DNA from: Micromonospora sicca
GTDB lineage: Bacteria > Actinomycetota > Actinomycetes > Mycobacteriales > Micromonosporaceae
Assembly (NCBI RefSeq): GCF_003172935.1
Contig: NZ_QGKS01000202.1
Coordinates: forward strand, 1 to 34,695
DNA length: 34,695 nt
Direction: 5' to 3'
Shown here: in pieces, positions 24,071 to 33,820 of the stretch
Numbering within the stretch: position 1 is the stretch's first letter
How the letters are laid out: every line of letters begins with the position of its first letter
The notes under the pieces: model-generated
Told to the model about the DNA's origin: nothing
What the model saw: the letters and a program-made list of their open reading frames with translations, nothing else
Databases searched by the model: none
Position numbers and translations under genes: made by a program

Positions 24071-24562
24071 TTACTGGTCATCGTCTTCATCTTCATAGAC
24101 CTCGCACGAGACCAGGCCATCGATGAACTCCCCGAACGAGTCGGCGACCCGCCGAGGAATCCTGTCTTCGCCGACGTATACGACCGCCGGCTCCCCGTCC
24201 GGTCCGGACTCGGAGTAGTCCAGCATGACCGTGTCGGGGCCGGCCATGGGCGTCACACCGAGCACTACCCCGACATTCGGGTAGTCCCATTCGGAGATCA
24301 GCTCAGCCGACTGCGCGTCGATACCCTCCTCATATCCGATGCCCATGATGACGTCCAACCCGAAGTGGTCGGCTGCCCAGGACGTCCGGAAGCTCGTCGG
24401 ATAGCAGGTGTTCTTCAGAACACCGCCGTTCTGCCGATACATCAGCTCCACGTAACTCCGCGGCAGCCGAAATCCGAGAGTTTCCTCGGCCTGCCGCACC
24501 ATGTCCTCGGTCAACGGTGGTCCGATCCATGGCGACGGACCTTCTTCGAATGGGGAAGTCAT
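24071..24562 (-). CDS. SMI1/KNR4 (SUKH-1) immunity protein, cognate of the Rhs toxin
   Basis: A 163-residue SUKH-fold protein. LTEDMVRQAEETLGFRLPRS, then YVELMYRQNGG, then DVIMGIGYEEGIDAQSAELI, then SEWDYPNVGVVL, then TVMLDYSESGPDGEPAVVYV and FGEFIDGL are the classic SMI1/KNR4 blocks, followed by an acidic tail (VYEDEDDDQ). ATG 24562 lies 15 bp after the toxin stop. Placement and family fit: SUKH proteins are the commonest immunity partners of HNH-type toxin tips, including WHH. It is expected to bind the C-terminal nuclease in the cytoplasm. Confidence 0.92.
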   Translation of the reverse strand: MTSPFEEGPSPWIGPPLTEDMVRQAEETLGFRLPRSYVELMYRQNGGVLKNTCYPTSFRTSWAADHFGLDVIMGIGYEEGIDAQSAELISEWDYPNVGVVLGVTPMAGPDTVMLDYSESGPDGEPAVVYVGEDRIPRRVADSFGEFIDGLVSCEVYEDEDDDQ

Positions 24563-24577
24563 CTCAGCGCATAACCT

Positions 24578-27500
24578 TCAGCAAATTGAGGCGCCACCGG
24601 TGTGACCCGTCTTGGCATGGATGGCCATATTGACCAGCTGCATGCGTCCACAGTCTTGGTGATGATGCCACGTCCATGTGCCCTTCCTGTAGGCCTCCGT
24701 GATACCCGCGGCCTTGTCCGCGAGCCTGAAGTCCTTCTTGGGATCACCGGTCAGCGTGATGGAGACATCCGGAACGCTCGGATCCTTGTGCGCGGAGAAG
24801 TCCGGGAAACCCTGTCCATCGAACGGCACCCCGGTCTTGGGGTGAGTGCCGCCGGCCAGAGAGGCGTTCCTCGGCCCCACCGGCGTACCACCGGTAGCGC
24901 ACGTGCAACTGGTCTTGTGCCCGCCAACCGTACCTCCGCAGTTGTGAACGAGCAGCGGCGTGTCATTGGCGACCACATAGTAGCTGTGTACCCCGTCGAC
25001 GGTGAGGTTGTGGACCCGCTCGTGCTTCACCGTGCGCTTGACCGCGGTGACCTGAATCCAGTCACCAGCAGCACTCTGCAGCCACATGCCGGGCCGGAGC
25101 TGCCCGGCCTTGGCCCACATGCCGCTGTCGGGGAGCCAGACCAGGTGAGCATCGGTTGAAGTGATGCTCCCGGTCTTCGAGCCGGCCGCGCCGTCCAGGT
25201 CGACGGTGAAGGTGATGAAGGTCTTCTTACCCTCGACGCTGCGGACGTTGGTCACCGTCCGGAGCTGGTTCTCCCCCGACTCGACATCCGTGGCCAGAAC
25301 CCCATCGCCCTCCTTCAGCTGCTCGATGGCCTTGCTCGTGCCATCGGCCATCACGACCTTCGTACCAGGCACGAAGCTGTTCGGCCTCACCAGACATGAA
25401 TCCTCCGGCGACGAGTTCTGCTTGGGTGCCGTTGGTTCCTCAGCCTTGGGCTTCGGCGTGTTGCTAGGCACCGCCTTTGAGGTGTCGGTGGTCGCCTCGA
25501 CGCCGTTCTGGACAGCCTTGGCGTTCTCGGCCGCCTTCTCCAGGTCCCGGGCGGTGTCGATGCCGTCAGCGATCTTCTTACCCGTTTTGGCCAGCTTGGC
25601 CGCGGCCACCGCGTTCCCCGCCAGCGGGATCGCGGACGCCATGGACAGAGCCGCGTCGACGTAGTTGCCCTCGGCCGCGTACCAGATGCCGTTGGCGACG
25701 TCGGCGACCTCACCGATCACCGGCACCATGCCGGCAACGTCCAGGGCGGCGTGGCCGATGTCCGACCACGACATCCCGAACAGGTGCCCGTCCAGCTCCA
25801 CGAAGCTGATCGGGTTACCGCCGGCGAACGCGTACCGGTTGCCGGTGAACGGGTCCATCGCCAGACCCATGTCCGCCAGGGCGCCGCCGTACGAGTCCCG
25901 CGTCAGGAACCGGTTCAGGCCCGGGTCGTAGTTGCGGAAGCCCATGTCGTACGTGCCCGAGGACGCGTCCCACCGGGAGGCGTTGAACCGGAACGCGTTG
26001 TACGGCTCCTCGCCCTCCGGCGTCGCACCCGGCTTGTCCACACCGGTGAACTGCGACTCGTCGTCCTTGCCGTACGCCGTGTAGCCGTACGTCGCCCGGG
26101 TCTTGCCGTCCTCCTTCGTGATACCGACGACGTCACCGCGCGGCCGGTAGATGAACTGCGAGTACTCCCGGCTGCCGTCGTCCTTGTGCTTGATCTGGGT
26201 CAGCTGCTGACCCCACGGCGCGTACTGGTAGGACTTGGTCGCCTTGCCCGCGACCTCCTCCCGCAGCACCTGGTTGTCCATCCCCAGGTAGGTGAAGGCC
26301 GTCGTCTTCGAGCCCACCGTCTGCGACACCGTCCGGTCGAACGGGTCGTAGGCGTAGGTCGTCGACTTCGCCGTCGCACCGATGCCCGCGGTGGTCTTCG
26401 CCGTGCGGTCGAATCCGTCGTAGTAGTACTTCTGCGCCCGCTGACCACCGATCGACACCGTGTCGAGGCGACCCAGCGGGTCGTAGTTGTACGTCGACGT
26501 CACCCCACCGGCGGTGGTGGAGTGGAGCCGGTTTCGGTCGTACTTGCTGGTGCTCGTCGCGCCCTCGACAGTCTGGGCGACCGTGTTGCCGTTGGCGTCG
26601 TAGGTGTACGACTCCGTCGAGCTGCTGTCACCGGTCTTGTCGAGCTTGGCGATCCGGTCCTGCGGGTCGTAGCTGAAGACGTACGTGTTGTCGATGTAGT
26701 CCGACGAGTTGTCAGCGTTCATCAGCTTGAGCACGTCCCGCGACGGGTGCCCGTTGGCCTGGTACTCCAGCGTGTGCTCCGCGACGGTCGCCCCGCCGGA
26801 GGTCTTCTCCAGCTGGTGCTTGGTGGCGCCGTCGAGGTAGTACTCGAAGTCCACGGTGTTGCCGTTGGGCTTCGTCTGCTTGAGCAGCTGCCCGCGAGCG
26901 GTGTACGTGAACGTCGAGATCTGCTGGTTGCCCGCCGTCGGCGAGTCGGCGTTGGTCACCTTGGCGACCATGTCCCGCGCGTCGTACTCGATCTTCGACC
27001 AGGTGAGGTCGTGAGTCGAGGTGAGCGGGTTGCCGTTCTCGTCGTAGGTCAGCGCCGTGGTGTTCTTCAGCGTCGACCCGGCGTACTCCTTCACCGAGGA
27101 GATCTGGCTGAGCTCGTCGTACGCGATGTCGTACCGGTCGATCTTCGCGCCCGGGCTGAGGTCCTTGACCTCGACCATCAGCCCGTTCGGGTTGTACCGG
27201 TAGGTGAACTCCTTCTTCTCGTTGTCGACGTCACCGGTGTTGTCCCGCACCAGCTTGACCGCGTCGGCGACCACCTTGCCCGTCGCCTGGTCGGTGACGG
27301 TGATCTTCTGGACGCCGTCCTCGACGAAGGAGTAGCTGCCCAGGCTGATCCACGCGCCGGTGTTCTGCGTCTGGTTCACCGTTCTGGTGGCGCTGCCGCC
27401 GTCGTAGGTGATGGTGAACTTCGCGTCCGTCGCGGCGCCGCTGACCTGCGGATGCCGGACGAACACCTCGTAGCTGCCGTCCCGCGGGATGTTCAGCTGC

Positions 27501-30500
27501 CAGTTGAACTGCGCCGACCCGCTGCCCGCCGGCGCGGTGGCCACGTCGTAGCCCCACTGCCCGGTGGCGGCGCCGCTCGTCCAGGTGCCCTGGGCGGCGG
27601 TGTTGTTCGAGTCGGTGTTGTCGACCAGGACCACGTCCTTGCCGACCGGCAAGCCGTCCTCCGACCGCCCCTTCTCGTTGCCCGACGGGTAGTAGTCCCA
27701 GGTCATCGTCCGGCTGGTCGACCCGCCGGCCGAGGTCAGCGTGTTCTTGATCTGCTGGCCCAGGTCGTTGTAGTCGAAGGAGTTGACGATGTCCCACGGG
27801 TCCTTGGACGTCCTGGTCCACCCGTTGTCGTAGTAGGTGTACTCGGTGTCGTTACGGACCGTCTGCCCGTCCGACGGGGGCGCGCTGACCTTCTTGAGGT
27901 TGCCGATCTCGTCGTACTCGTAGAAGGTCTTGTCCGGCGTGTTGTAGCGGCTGTCGTCCTTGTCGTAGGACGACCACTCCTCCTTCTTGCGGTTGAGCGC
28001 GTCGTAGACGGTCACCACGGCGAAGTCGTCGGCGTCGTCGCTGGTGTTCACACCGCGCGGGGTGATCGCCTTCGTCTGGTTGCCGACCTGGTCGTACTCG
28101 TACTTCGTGGTGCGGTAGGTGATGGTGCCGGAGCCGTCCTTGTCGTGCGGCACCTTCGACTCGACCAGCGCGCCGCGGGCGTCGTAGATCGCAAGCGACT
28201 CGTTGCCGTCCGCGTCGGTGGACCCGAGGGTCAGGCCGTCCTTGTCGTACCGCGCGGAGGTGAACTTGCCGAGCGCGTCGACGGTCTTCACGACCCGGTG
28301 GTTCGAGTCGTACTCGTACTTCGTGGTGAAGTCGTCCGCCGCGCTGGCGGTCTTCTTCGCGTCGTACAGGACCGTGACGTTGCCGACGTTGTCGTACTCC
28401 GACGTCACTTTCTGTCCGAGGCCGTTGGTGACCTCGATCGGCTGGTAGATCGCGTCGTACTTGGTGGTCGTGGTGTAGTCGCCGGCCGTGGAGGTCAGGT
28501 TGCCCTGGGGCTCCGTGACGGTCAGGACGTTGCCGACCTTGTCGTACGTCGTGGTGGTCTTCCGCTCCGGGTCCGTCGCCTCGTCCGTCGGCGCGAGGGT
28601 CTCGACGGCCTGGTCCGCCTTGTCGTAGACGGAGGTCGACACCGCGCCGTTGGCCGCGTACGCCGTGGTGATGTTGTCGTTGAGGTCGTACACCGGGGCC
28701 TTGGTGGTGATGTAGCGGTTGTTGGCCGCGTCCATCGGCTCCACCTTGGTGGTCGGCCGGCCGAAGGTGTCGTACGCCTGCGTCACCTTGGCGTTCTTGC
28801 CGTTCTTGACCTCGGTGACGTTGCCCCGGTCGTCGTAGGTGAAGTACGACTTGCCGGTGCCGGCGTCCGTGATGGTCGTCGGGTAACCGCTCGCGTGGAA
28901 GGGGCCGTATGCCGTGGTGTTGCCGTTGGCGTCCTTGGCGCTGAGCAGCTGGCCCCACTCGTCGTAGGTGTTGGTGCTCGTGTAGTCGCCGGCGGTCGCC
29001 GTGGTGTTGCCGAGCGGGTCGGTGACGGTTTCGATGTCACCCTCGGCGGTGTAGCCGAAGGTCCACTTGCGACCTTCCGGGCTGGTCTTGGTGATGACCT
29101 CGGCCACGTAGCCGTTGAGCTGCCGCTGGTAGGTCAGCACCGTGCCCGGCCAGCCGTTCTTGACCGCCTCGGCGTTCTTCGTCTCGGTCGGGTAGCCGGT
29201 CTTCGGGTCGTACGCCCAGGTGGCGACGGCGCCGTTGGCCTCCTCGAGGCGGATGACGTTGTGGTCGTCGTCCCAGCCGAGCTTGGTGACCTCGTTCTTC
29301 GCGTTGGTCGTCTGGTACGAGCGGCCGTAGCCGTCCAGTTGGTACGCGGTGGCGTGGTTCTCCGCGTCCGCGACCGTGGCGTTGATGTTGTTGCCCTGCG
29401 GGCCGTCCGGGTCGACGTAGCCGAACTGGGTCAGGTAGCCGAGCCGGTCGGTGTAGGACTTGGTCGTCCAGTGGAACTTCGGGTCGTCGCCGGTCTGCGG
29501 GTAGTTGTAGACCAGGCTGCTGGGGTTGCCCCGCGGGTCGGTGACCTTGACCAGCTTGACGTTCTTGTTGCCCTGGGTCATGTCGTAGGCGAACTTGAAC
29601 GTCTTCGGCGTGCCGTTGGTCGACCCGGCCCCGTCGATCAGCTCACCGAGCAGACCCTTGTCGGTGTAGGTGAAGGTGAGCTTGCGCCCCGAGATGTCGG
29701 TGATCTGCGAGACGTGGTCGATGATCTTCGGGTTGGTCAGGTTCGTCGCACCCGACACCCGGTTCCAGGTGGTGTCGTCGATGTAGTCGAACGTCTGACC
29801 CTTGGCGTAGTAGTCGATGGTCAGGGTGATCCGGCCGGTCGGGTCGGTGATGTAGCGCAGGAACTTCGTCGGCTTGTTGTTGGACTTGCGCTCCTCGTAG
29901 GTGAAGAGCATCTCGTTGCCGTTGTTGTCGACGATGCTCGACAGGAAGCCCTCGCAGTCGTAGAAGAACTGCGTGCGGTCCGGTCGGGTGAGCACCCACG
30001 CCTTGCGCTCCTGCGTGTTGGGCTTGCACTCCACGCTGCTGTACTTCTGCAGGTAGAGGTGCACACCCTTGGGGCTCTTCCACTCGTTCGCGGTGGCGTC
30101 CCAGGTGAACCAGTGGCTGGTGCCGTCACCGTCGGTCAGGGTGACCTTGGTGGGGTTCGGGTTCGGGTGGAAGTCCAGCGGGGTGCCGAGCCGCATCATC
30201 GAGCTGGCCTGCAACGACCAGCCGTACCCGGCCACACTGTCGGTGGTGTCCAGCGAGTTGTAGGACATCCGCACGAACGTCGACAGGCCCCGGGAGGGGT
30301 TGTTGATCGCGTTGTACGACCAGACGGTGTTGCCGGAGTACAGGTTGTTCATCATGGTGCCGCCGGCGCCGGTGTTCTTCCCCGCGTACGAGTAGAACTT
30401 CTCCAGACCCAGCTGGTCGGAGGTCGGCTCCTCCACCGCCACGTTCTGCGGCAGCGGCTGGATCGCCGGCGTGGTCTCCGACAGCTTCTTGCCGGTCAGC

Positions 30501-33500
30501 TTGTTCCGCAGATCCCACTGGAGCACGTAGTCGGTGCGCTTGTTGCCCTCCGTCGACGACGGCGGGGTCTTCACCTGCGCCGCCACGTCGACCGTGCCAC
30601 CGGCCGGGACGCTCTTCGGCAGCGCGGTCTTCAGCTCGTAGGTGGCGTCCGCGCCGTCCGTGACCCCGTCGGCCCGCTTCCAGTCGTACGCCAGCTCCCA
30701 GTCGGTCGGATTCCACGCCGCCAGGGTCGGGTTCGACAGCGTCACCGGCACCGTGTACGTCGAGTCCGCGGTGGCCAGCGGCGGCGTCGAGGCCGCGTAG
30801 TACGTGGACTCCGCGGTCTGCTCGAGGTAGGTCACCTCCAGCGTCGGCCGCAGCAGCGGCTCCTGGCCCTCCGAGGACAGCAGCATCGCTCGCGCGGTCT
30901 GGTTGACCTCGTCGCGCTGCCGCAGCAGCAGACCGTAGTTGCTGGTCGGGGTGGCCACCCAGCCCTTCACCGGGCTGGTGACGTCCCAGGTCTCCCACTC
31001 CGGGTCGTTGGTGAACCCGTTGAAACCGGCCTTCCAGGTGGTGTCGTAGTCACCGCCAGGCGTGGTCCACGCCGTGACCCCGTCGGAGGTGTTCCACGTC
31101 GCCTTCGTCTCGGTGAAGGCCTTGGTCATCCGGTAGACGTCGACGTACTCGTCGGTGTCCGTGCCCGGGTAGAGACCCGTGTTGTACATTCGCAGCTCGG
31201 CGTCGACCACCTGCGCGTTGGCCGGGATGCCCGTGAGGGTGGGGAACTTGAGCAGACCCCGGGTGTCGCCGTAGTACGACGAGTTGTTGCCCGGGCTGAC
31301 GTACGGGTCACCGTCGTAGACGTCCACGTTCTCCGTCGGACGCGCCGCCGACAGCGTGGTGTCGGTCTGACCGGTGCGGTAGATCCGGGTGATCTGGCCG
31401 GCCTTCGGCAGCATCGCCTGCTGCGTCGGACCCGCGAGAACCTGCCCGTCACGGGTCTTCACCGCGACCATGTAGTAGTAGAACTTCCGCGCCATCGGGT
31501 CGGTGTTGTCCGCCGCCGTCGGCACCGCCGTGGTGTCCTGGTACGTCCGTGTCCCCGTGGACACCGGAGCGATCAACGTCGCCGACGACGGGGTGAAGTT
31601 CTGGTAGATGCTGCGGTGCACCTGGTACTCGACCGCGTCATCGGCGGTGCTCGTCGACGGGTCCACGTACGCCGGCCAGTCGAGGACCGCACCGGTGGAG
31701 GTGATGGTGGTCGGCGGGTTCACCGTCACGCCCGGCCGGCCGTAGGTGACCACCAGCTTCGGCAGGTTGAAGTCCCGACGGGCGTTGCTGTAGGCGAACT
31801 CGGAGGCCTCGAAGATCGGGCCGCCCCGGCCCTTCTTCGCCTCGTCGACCGCCTTGACCATGAAGCCGTTGTTGGCGTACGTGCCGTTGACCCAGTCCTG
31901 GACCACGTTGCGGACCGGGAACGTGCTCCAGACGTTGGAGACCGCCGCCTTCTTGGTCGTCACGCCCCAGCGGGTGAAGCGGACCGCGTCGGCGATCACC
32001 GACTTGCCGGAGACGTCGCCGAGGACGACCTTGCCGGTGGTGCCGGCCGCGAACGGGTGCACGCCGAGGGTCTTCCACTCCCCGAGCCCACTGCCGGTCT
32101 GGTCGACCGTGTAGGTCTTCGAGCCGCCGTTGAAGTACACCGTGTACGGCGCGTTCGTCGGCCGGTCGGCCTCCGAGACGTAGTGGACCTCGACCTGGTA
32201 GTCACCGGCCTCGGTGATCGTCGGCACCCAGGTGTGGGTGTTGCCGGTCGTGGTGTCGTTGTTGTACCGGTAGTCGCCGTTGATGGCCAGCGGCGTCAGG
32301 GCGGTGTTCCCGGAGTAGGACCAGGTGCCGCTGGCCGAGGTGCCCGCGTCGCCGTCGTCCTTCGTCACCATGTTGCCGGCCGGCTGGGCGGCGATGTTGG
32401 CGTTGGTGTTCGACCAGTTCGCCGTGCTCTCGCTCCACGGCTGGGTGACCCGCCGGGCCTCCATCGCGACGTCGAAGCCCCAGGCGTAGTGGGTCTGGGA
32501 GTAGTACATCTGCAGCTGCGCGTCGTCGATCGGCGTGTTCGCCGGGATCGAGCTGACGTCGAACTTGACCAGCGACCGCCAGGACTGCGCGGCGTCCGTG
32601 CCGACCTTCAGCTGGTAGGTGTCGTTGTAGTTGGTGGTGGTCGCGCCCGAATAGATCGCCACATCCTGGGCGTCCGTCGGCACCGGCTGGACCTTGATGG
32701 TCGGGTCGATCACCACCGGATACACCCGGGCCGGGTCGGCCAGCCAGCCGGCGTCCCCGGTGATCGTGATCGTCGACGTGGCACCGGACTGGGTCACCTT
32801 CTGGGTGACCTTGTCGCTCCACACCTTCCCGTGCGGGGAGGCCTTGTCGTCCTTGCTGTCGTACATGAACGGCGCCGGCATCACGAACACCGGCGCGCCG
32901 CCGTCCCTGCCGACGAACGCGATCGAGCCGTCCTCCCGCTGCTGCGCGGTCAGCCCGGCGGTGTCCAGGGTGAACGTGTACGACGCCGGACCCCCCGGCG
33001 CCCGACGAAGGACGATCTTCTCCTTCAACGCCGTGCTGCTCACGTCGTACACCACGTCCGCGCCGCCCGCCAGGCCCGCGTAGGTCACCGTGGAACCCGA
33101 CACCTTCGGCGTCGCCGCCTTCGCCGCGCCGGCCAGACCCAGCTCGATGCTCCGGCCGTCGGCCTCGAACCGCACCAGGTCGGCCGTGCTGTCCCCGAAC
33201 AGGCTGGTGAAGGTGTTCGTGCGGTTGCCCTGCACGTACCCCTTGTCAGAGGTGGGGCGGACGGTGGTGTCGATGGCCTGGAACCGGCCCTTCGCGTCCC
33301 GGTAGTGCAGCGGCACCGCCGAGATCTCCGCCTGCGTCCGACCGTCCGACAGCTGATAGACCCGACTGTTCGCCGTCCGCTTACCGGCCAGCTCCCGGAC
33401 CCGCTTCTGCTCCGGCCACTTCTTCCCCGCCAGCGGCTTCTCGTCGCGGGCCAGGCCCGCGCTGATGACCTCCGGCTTCGCCCGGCCCGACCCGCCGTCG

Positions 33501-33679
33501 ACCAGACCCCGCGCGGCATCGCCGATCCGCGACAGCAAGCCGGGGTGGTCGTCCTTCGCTCCGGCTGCCTGGCCGGTGCGAGCGGGGTCCTGGTCCGGCA
33601 GGAGCGTCATCCCGCCCAGCGTGGCCACCATGACCAGCGCCAGGCCCCCGATCAGGGGGCCTCGTGATCGCCTTTTCAC
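24578..33679 (-). CDS. Giant secreted Rhs/YD-repeat polymorphic toxin with Hint and WHH nuclease
   Basis: A 3,033-residue protein from GTG 33679 with GGAGGG upstream. Residues 7-27 form a signal or anchor helix. Approximate layout: DNRLRE domain 336-648, interrupted by a golvesin-like beta domain (450-570); second DNRLRE 782-953; YD/RHS repeats about 1147-2632, carrying a second golvesin-like domain (2015-2148) and ending in the RHS core (YDMGFRNYDPGLNRFLTRDS; NRYAFAGGNPISFVELDGH). A hydrophobic pre-toxin stretch covers 2643-2703. The Hint domain (2762-2914) runs from CLVRPNSFVPGTKVV through TSTDAHLVW to VHNC and should cleave itself. The last 119 residues are the toxin: TWTWHHHQDCGRMQLVNMAI with a downstream HTGG, a WHH-type HNH nuclease. 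The repeats would form the delivery cage. It is probably a contact-dependent or secreted weapon against competitors. Confidence 0.93.
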   Translation of the reverse strand: MKRRSRGPLIGGLALVMVATLGGMTLLPDQDPARTGQAAGAKDDHPGLLSRIGDAARGLVDGGSGRAKPEVISAGLARDEKPLAGKKWPEQKRVRELAGKRTANSRVYQLSDGRTQAEISAVPLHYRDAKGRFQAIDTTVRPTSDKGYVQGNRTNTFTSLFGDSTADLVRFEADGRSIELGLAGAAKAATPKVSGSTVTYAGLAGGADVVYDVSSTALKEKIVLRRAPGGPASYTFTLDTAGLTAQQREDGSIAFVGRDGGAPVFVMPAPFMYDSKDDKASPHGKVWSDKVTQKVTQSGATSTITITGDAGWLADPARVYPVVIDPTIKVQPVPTDAQDVAIYSGATTTNYNDTYQLKVGTDAAQSWRSLVKFDVSSIPANTPIDDAQLQMYYSQTHYAWGFDVAMEARRVTQPWSESTANWSNTNANIAAQPAGNMVTKDDGDAGTSASGTWSYSGNTALTPLAINGDYRYNNDTTTGNTHTWVPTITEAGDYQVEVHYVSEADRPTNAPYTVYFNGGSKTYTVDQTGSGLGEWKTLGVHPFAAGTTGKVVLGDVSGKSVIADAVRFTRWGVTTKKAAVSNVWSTFPVRNVVQDWVNGTYANNGFMVKAVDEAKKGRGGPIFEASEFAYSNARRDFNLPKLVVTYGRPGVTVNPPTTITSTGAVLDWPAYVDPSTSTADDAVEYQVHRSIYQNFTPSSATLIAPVSTGTRTYQDTTAVPTAADNTDPMARKFYYYMVAVKTRDGQVLAGPTQQAMLPKAGQITRIYRTGQTDTTLSAARPTENVDVYDGDPYVSPGNNSSYYGDTRGLLKFPTLTGIPANAQVVDAELRMYNTGLYPGTDTDEYVDVYRMTKAFTETKATWNTSDGVTAWTTPGGDYDTTWKAGFNGFTNDPEWETWDVTSPVKGWVATPTSNYGLLLRQRDEVNQTARAMLLSSEGQEPLLRPTLEVTYLEQTAESTYYAASTPPLATADSTYTVPVTLSNPTLAAWNPTDWELAYDWKRADGVTDGADATYELKTALPKSVPAGGTVDVAAQVKTPPSSTEGNKRTDYVLQWDLRNKLTGKKLSETTPAIQPLPQNVAVEEPTSDQLGLEKFYSYAGKNTGAGGTMMNNLYSGNTVWSYNAINNPSRGLSTFVRMSYNSLDTTDSVAGYGWSLQASSMMRLGTPLDFHPNPNPTKVTLTDGDGTSHWFTWDATANEWKSPKGVHLYLQKYSSVECKPNTQERKAWVLTRPDRTQFFYDCEGFLSSIVDNNGNEMLFTYEERKSNNKPTKFLRYITDPTGRITLTIDYYAKGQTFDYIDDTTWNRVSGATNLTNPKIIDHVSQITDISGRKLTFTYTDKGLLGELIDGAGSTNGTPKTFKFAYDMTQGNKNVKLVKVTDPRGNPSSLVYNYPQTGDDPKFHWTTKSYTDRLGYLTQFGYVDPDGPQGNNINATVADAENHATAYQLDGYGRSYQTTNAKNEVTKLGWDDDHNVIRLEEANGAVATWAYDPKTGYPTETKNAEAVKNGWPGTVLTYQRQLNGYVAEVITKTSPEGRKWTFGYTAEGDIETVTDPLGNTTATAGDYTSTNTYDEWGQLLSAKDANGNTTAYGPFHASGYPTTITDAGTGKSYFTYDDRGNVTEVKNGKNAKVTQAYDTFGRPTTKVEPMDAANNRYITTKAPVYDLNDNITTAYAANGAVSTSVYDKADQAVETLAPTDEATDPERKTTTTYDKVGNVLTVTEPQGNLTSTAGDYTTTTKYDAIYQPIEVTNGLGQKVTSEYDNVGNVTVLYDAKKTASAADDFTTKYEYDSNHRVVKTVDALGKFTSARYDKDGLTLGSTDADGNESLAIYDARGALVESKVPHDKDGSGTITYRTTKYEYDQVGNQTKAITPRGVNTSDDADDFAVVTVYDALNRKKEEWSSYDKDDSRYNTPDKTFYEYDEIGNLKKVSAPPSDGQTVRNDTEYTYYDNGWTRTSKDPWDIVNSFDYNDLGQQIKNTLTSAGGSTSRTMTWDYYPSGNEKGRSEDGLPVGKDVVLVDNTDSNNTAAQGTWTSGAATGQWGYDVATAPAGSGSAQFNWQLNIPRDGSYEVFVRHPQVSGAATDAKFTITYDGGSATRTVNQTQNTGAWISLGSYSFVEDGVQKITVTDQATGKVVADAVKLVRDNTGDVDNEKKEFTYRYNPNGLMVEVKDLSPGAKIDRYDIAYDELSQISSVKEYAGSTLKNTTALTYDENGNPLTSTHDLTWSKIEYDARDMVAKVTNADSPTAGNQQISTFTYTARGQLLKQTKPNGNTVDFEYYLDGATKHQLEKTSGGATVAEHTLEYQANGHPSRDVLKLMNADNSSDYIDNTYVFSYDPQDRIAKLDKTGDSSSTESYTYDANGNTVAQTVEGATSTSKYDRNRLHSTTAGGVTSTYNYDPLGRLDTVSIGGQRAQKYYYDGFDRTAKTTAGIGATAKSTTYAYDPFDRTVSQTVGSKTTAFTYLGMDNQVLREEVAGKATKSYQYAPWGQQLTQIKHKDDGSREYSQFIYRPRGDVVGITKEDGKTRATYGYTAYGKDDESQFTGVDKPGATPEGEEPYNAFRFNASRWDASSGTYDMGFRNYDPGLNRFLTRDSYGGALADMGLAMDPFTGNRYAFAGGNPISFVELDGHLFGMSWSDIGHAALDVAGMVPVIGEVADVANGIWYAAEGNYVDAALSMASAIPLAGNAVAAAKLAKTGKKIADGIDTARDLEKAAENAKAVQNGVEATTDTSKAVPSNTPKPKAEEPTAPKQNSSPEDSCLVRPNSFVPGTKVVMADGTSKAIEQLKEGDGVLATDVESGENQLRTVTNVRSVEGKKTFITFTVDLDGAAGSKTGSITSTDAHLVWLPDSGMWAKAGQLRPGMWLQSAAGDWIQVTAVKRTVKHERVHNLTVDGVHSYYVVANDTPLLVHNCGGTVGGHKTSCTCATGGTPVGPRNASLAGGTHPKTGVPFDGQGFPDFSAHKDPSVPDVSITLTGDPKKDFRLADKAAGITEAYRKGTWTWHHHQDCGRMQLVNMAIHAKTGHTGGASIC

Positions 33680-33820
33680 CCGTTACCCTCCGGTCCCTTG
33701 AAGACACGACGGGTGAAGGCTAGAAACGAGCGATACTCAGCCGGATATCTCTCAGCTACTTCCTAGGTTTGCTCCAAGGAAGCGGTGCAGGGCAGCGGAA
33801 ACGTCGGCGGTGGCCGGGGT

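Noticed and set aside
25751..33667. A 2,638-codon open frame antisense to the Rhs gene
   Set aside because: Its product is Arg/Val/Gly-rich low-complexity sequence without domains. Long antisense frames arise from GC-rich third positions and repetitive YD-coding sequence on the opposite strand.
24578..33679. CRISPR-like or tandem DNA repeats suggested by recurring GTCGTA-rich stretches
   Set aside because: These reflect repeated Tyr-Asp codons of the YD repeats on the minus strand; spacing and sequence vary as in protein repeats.
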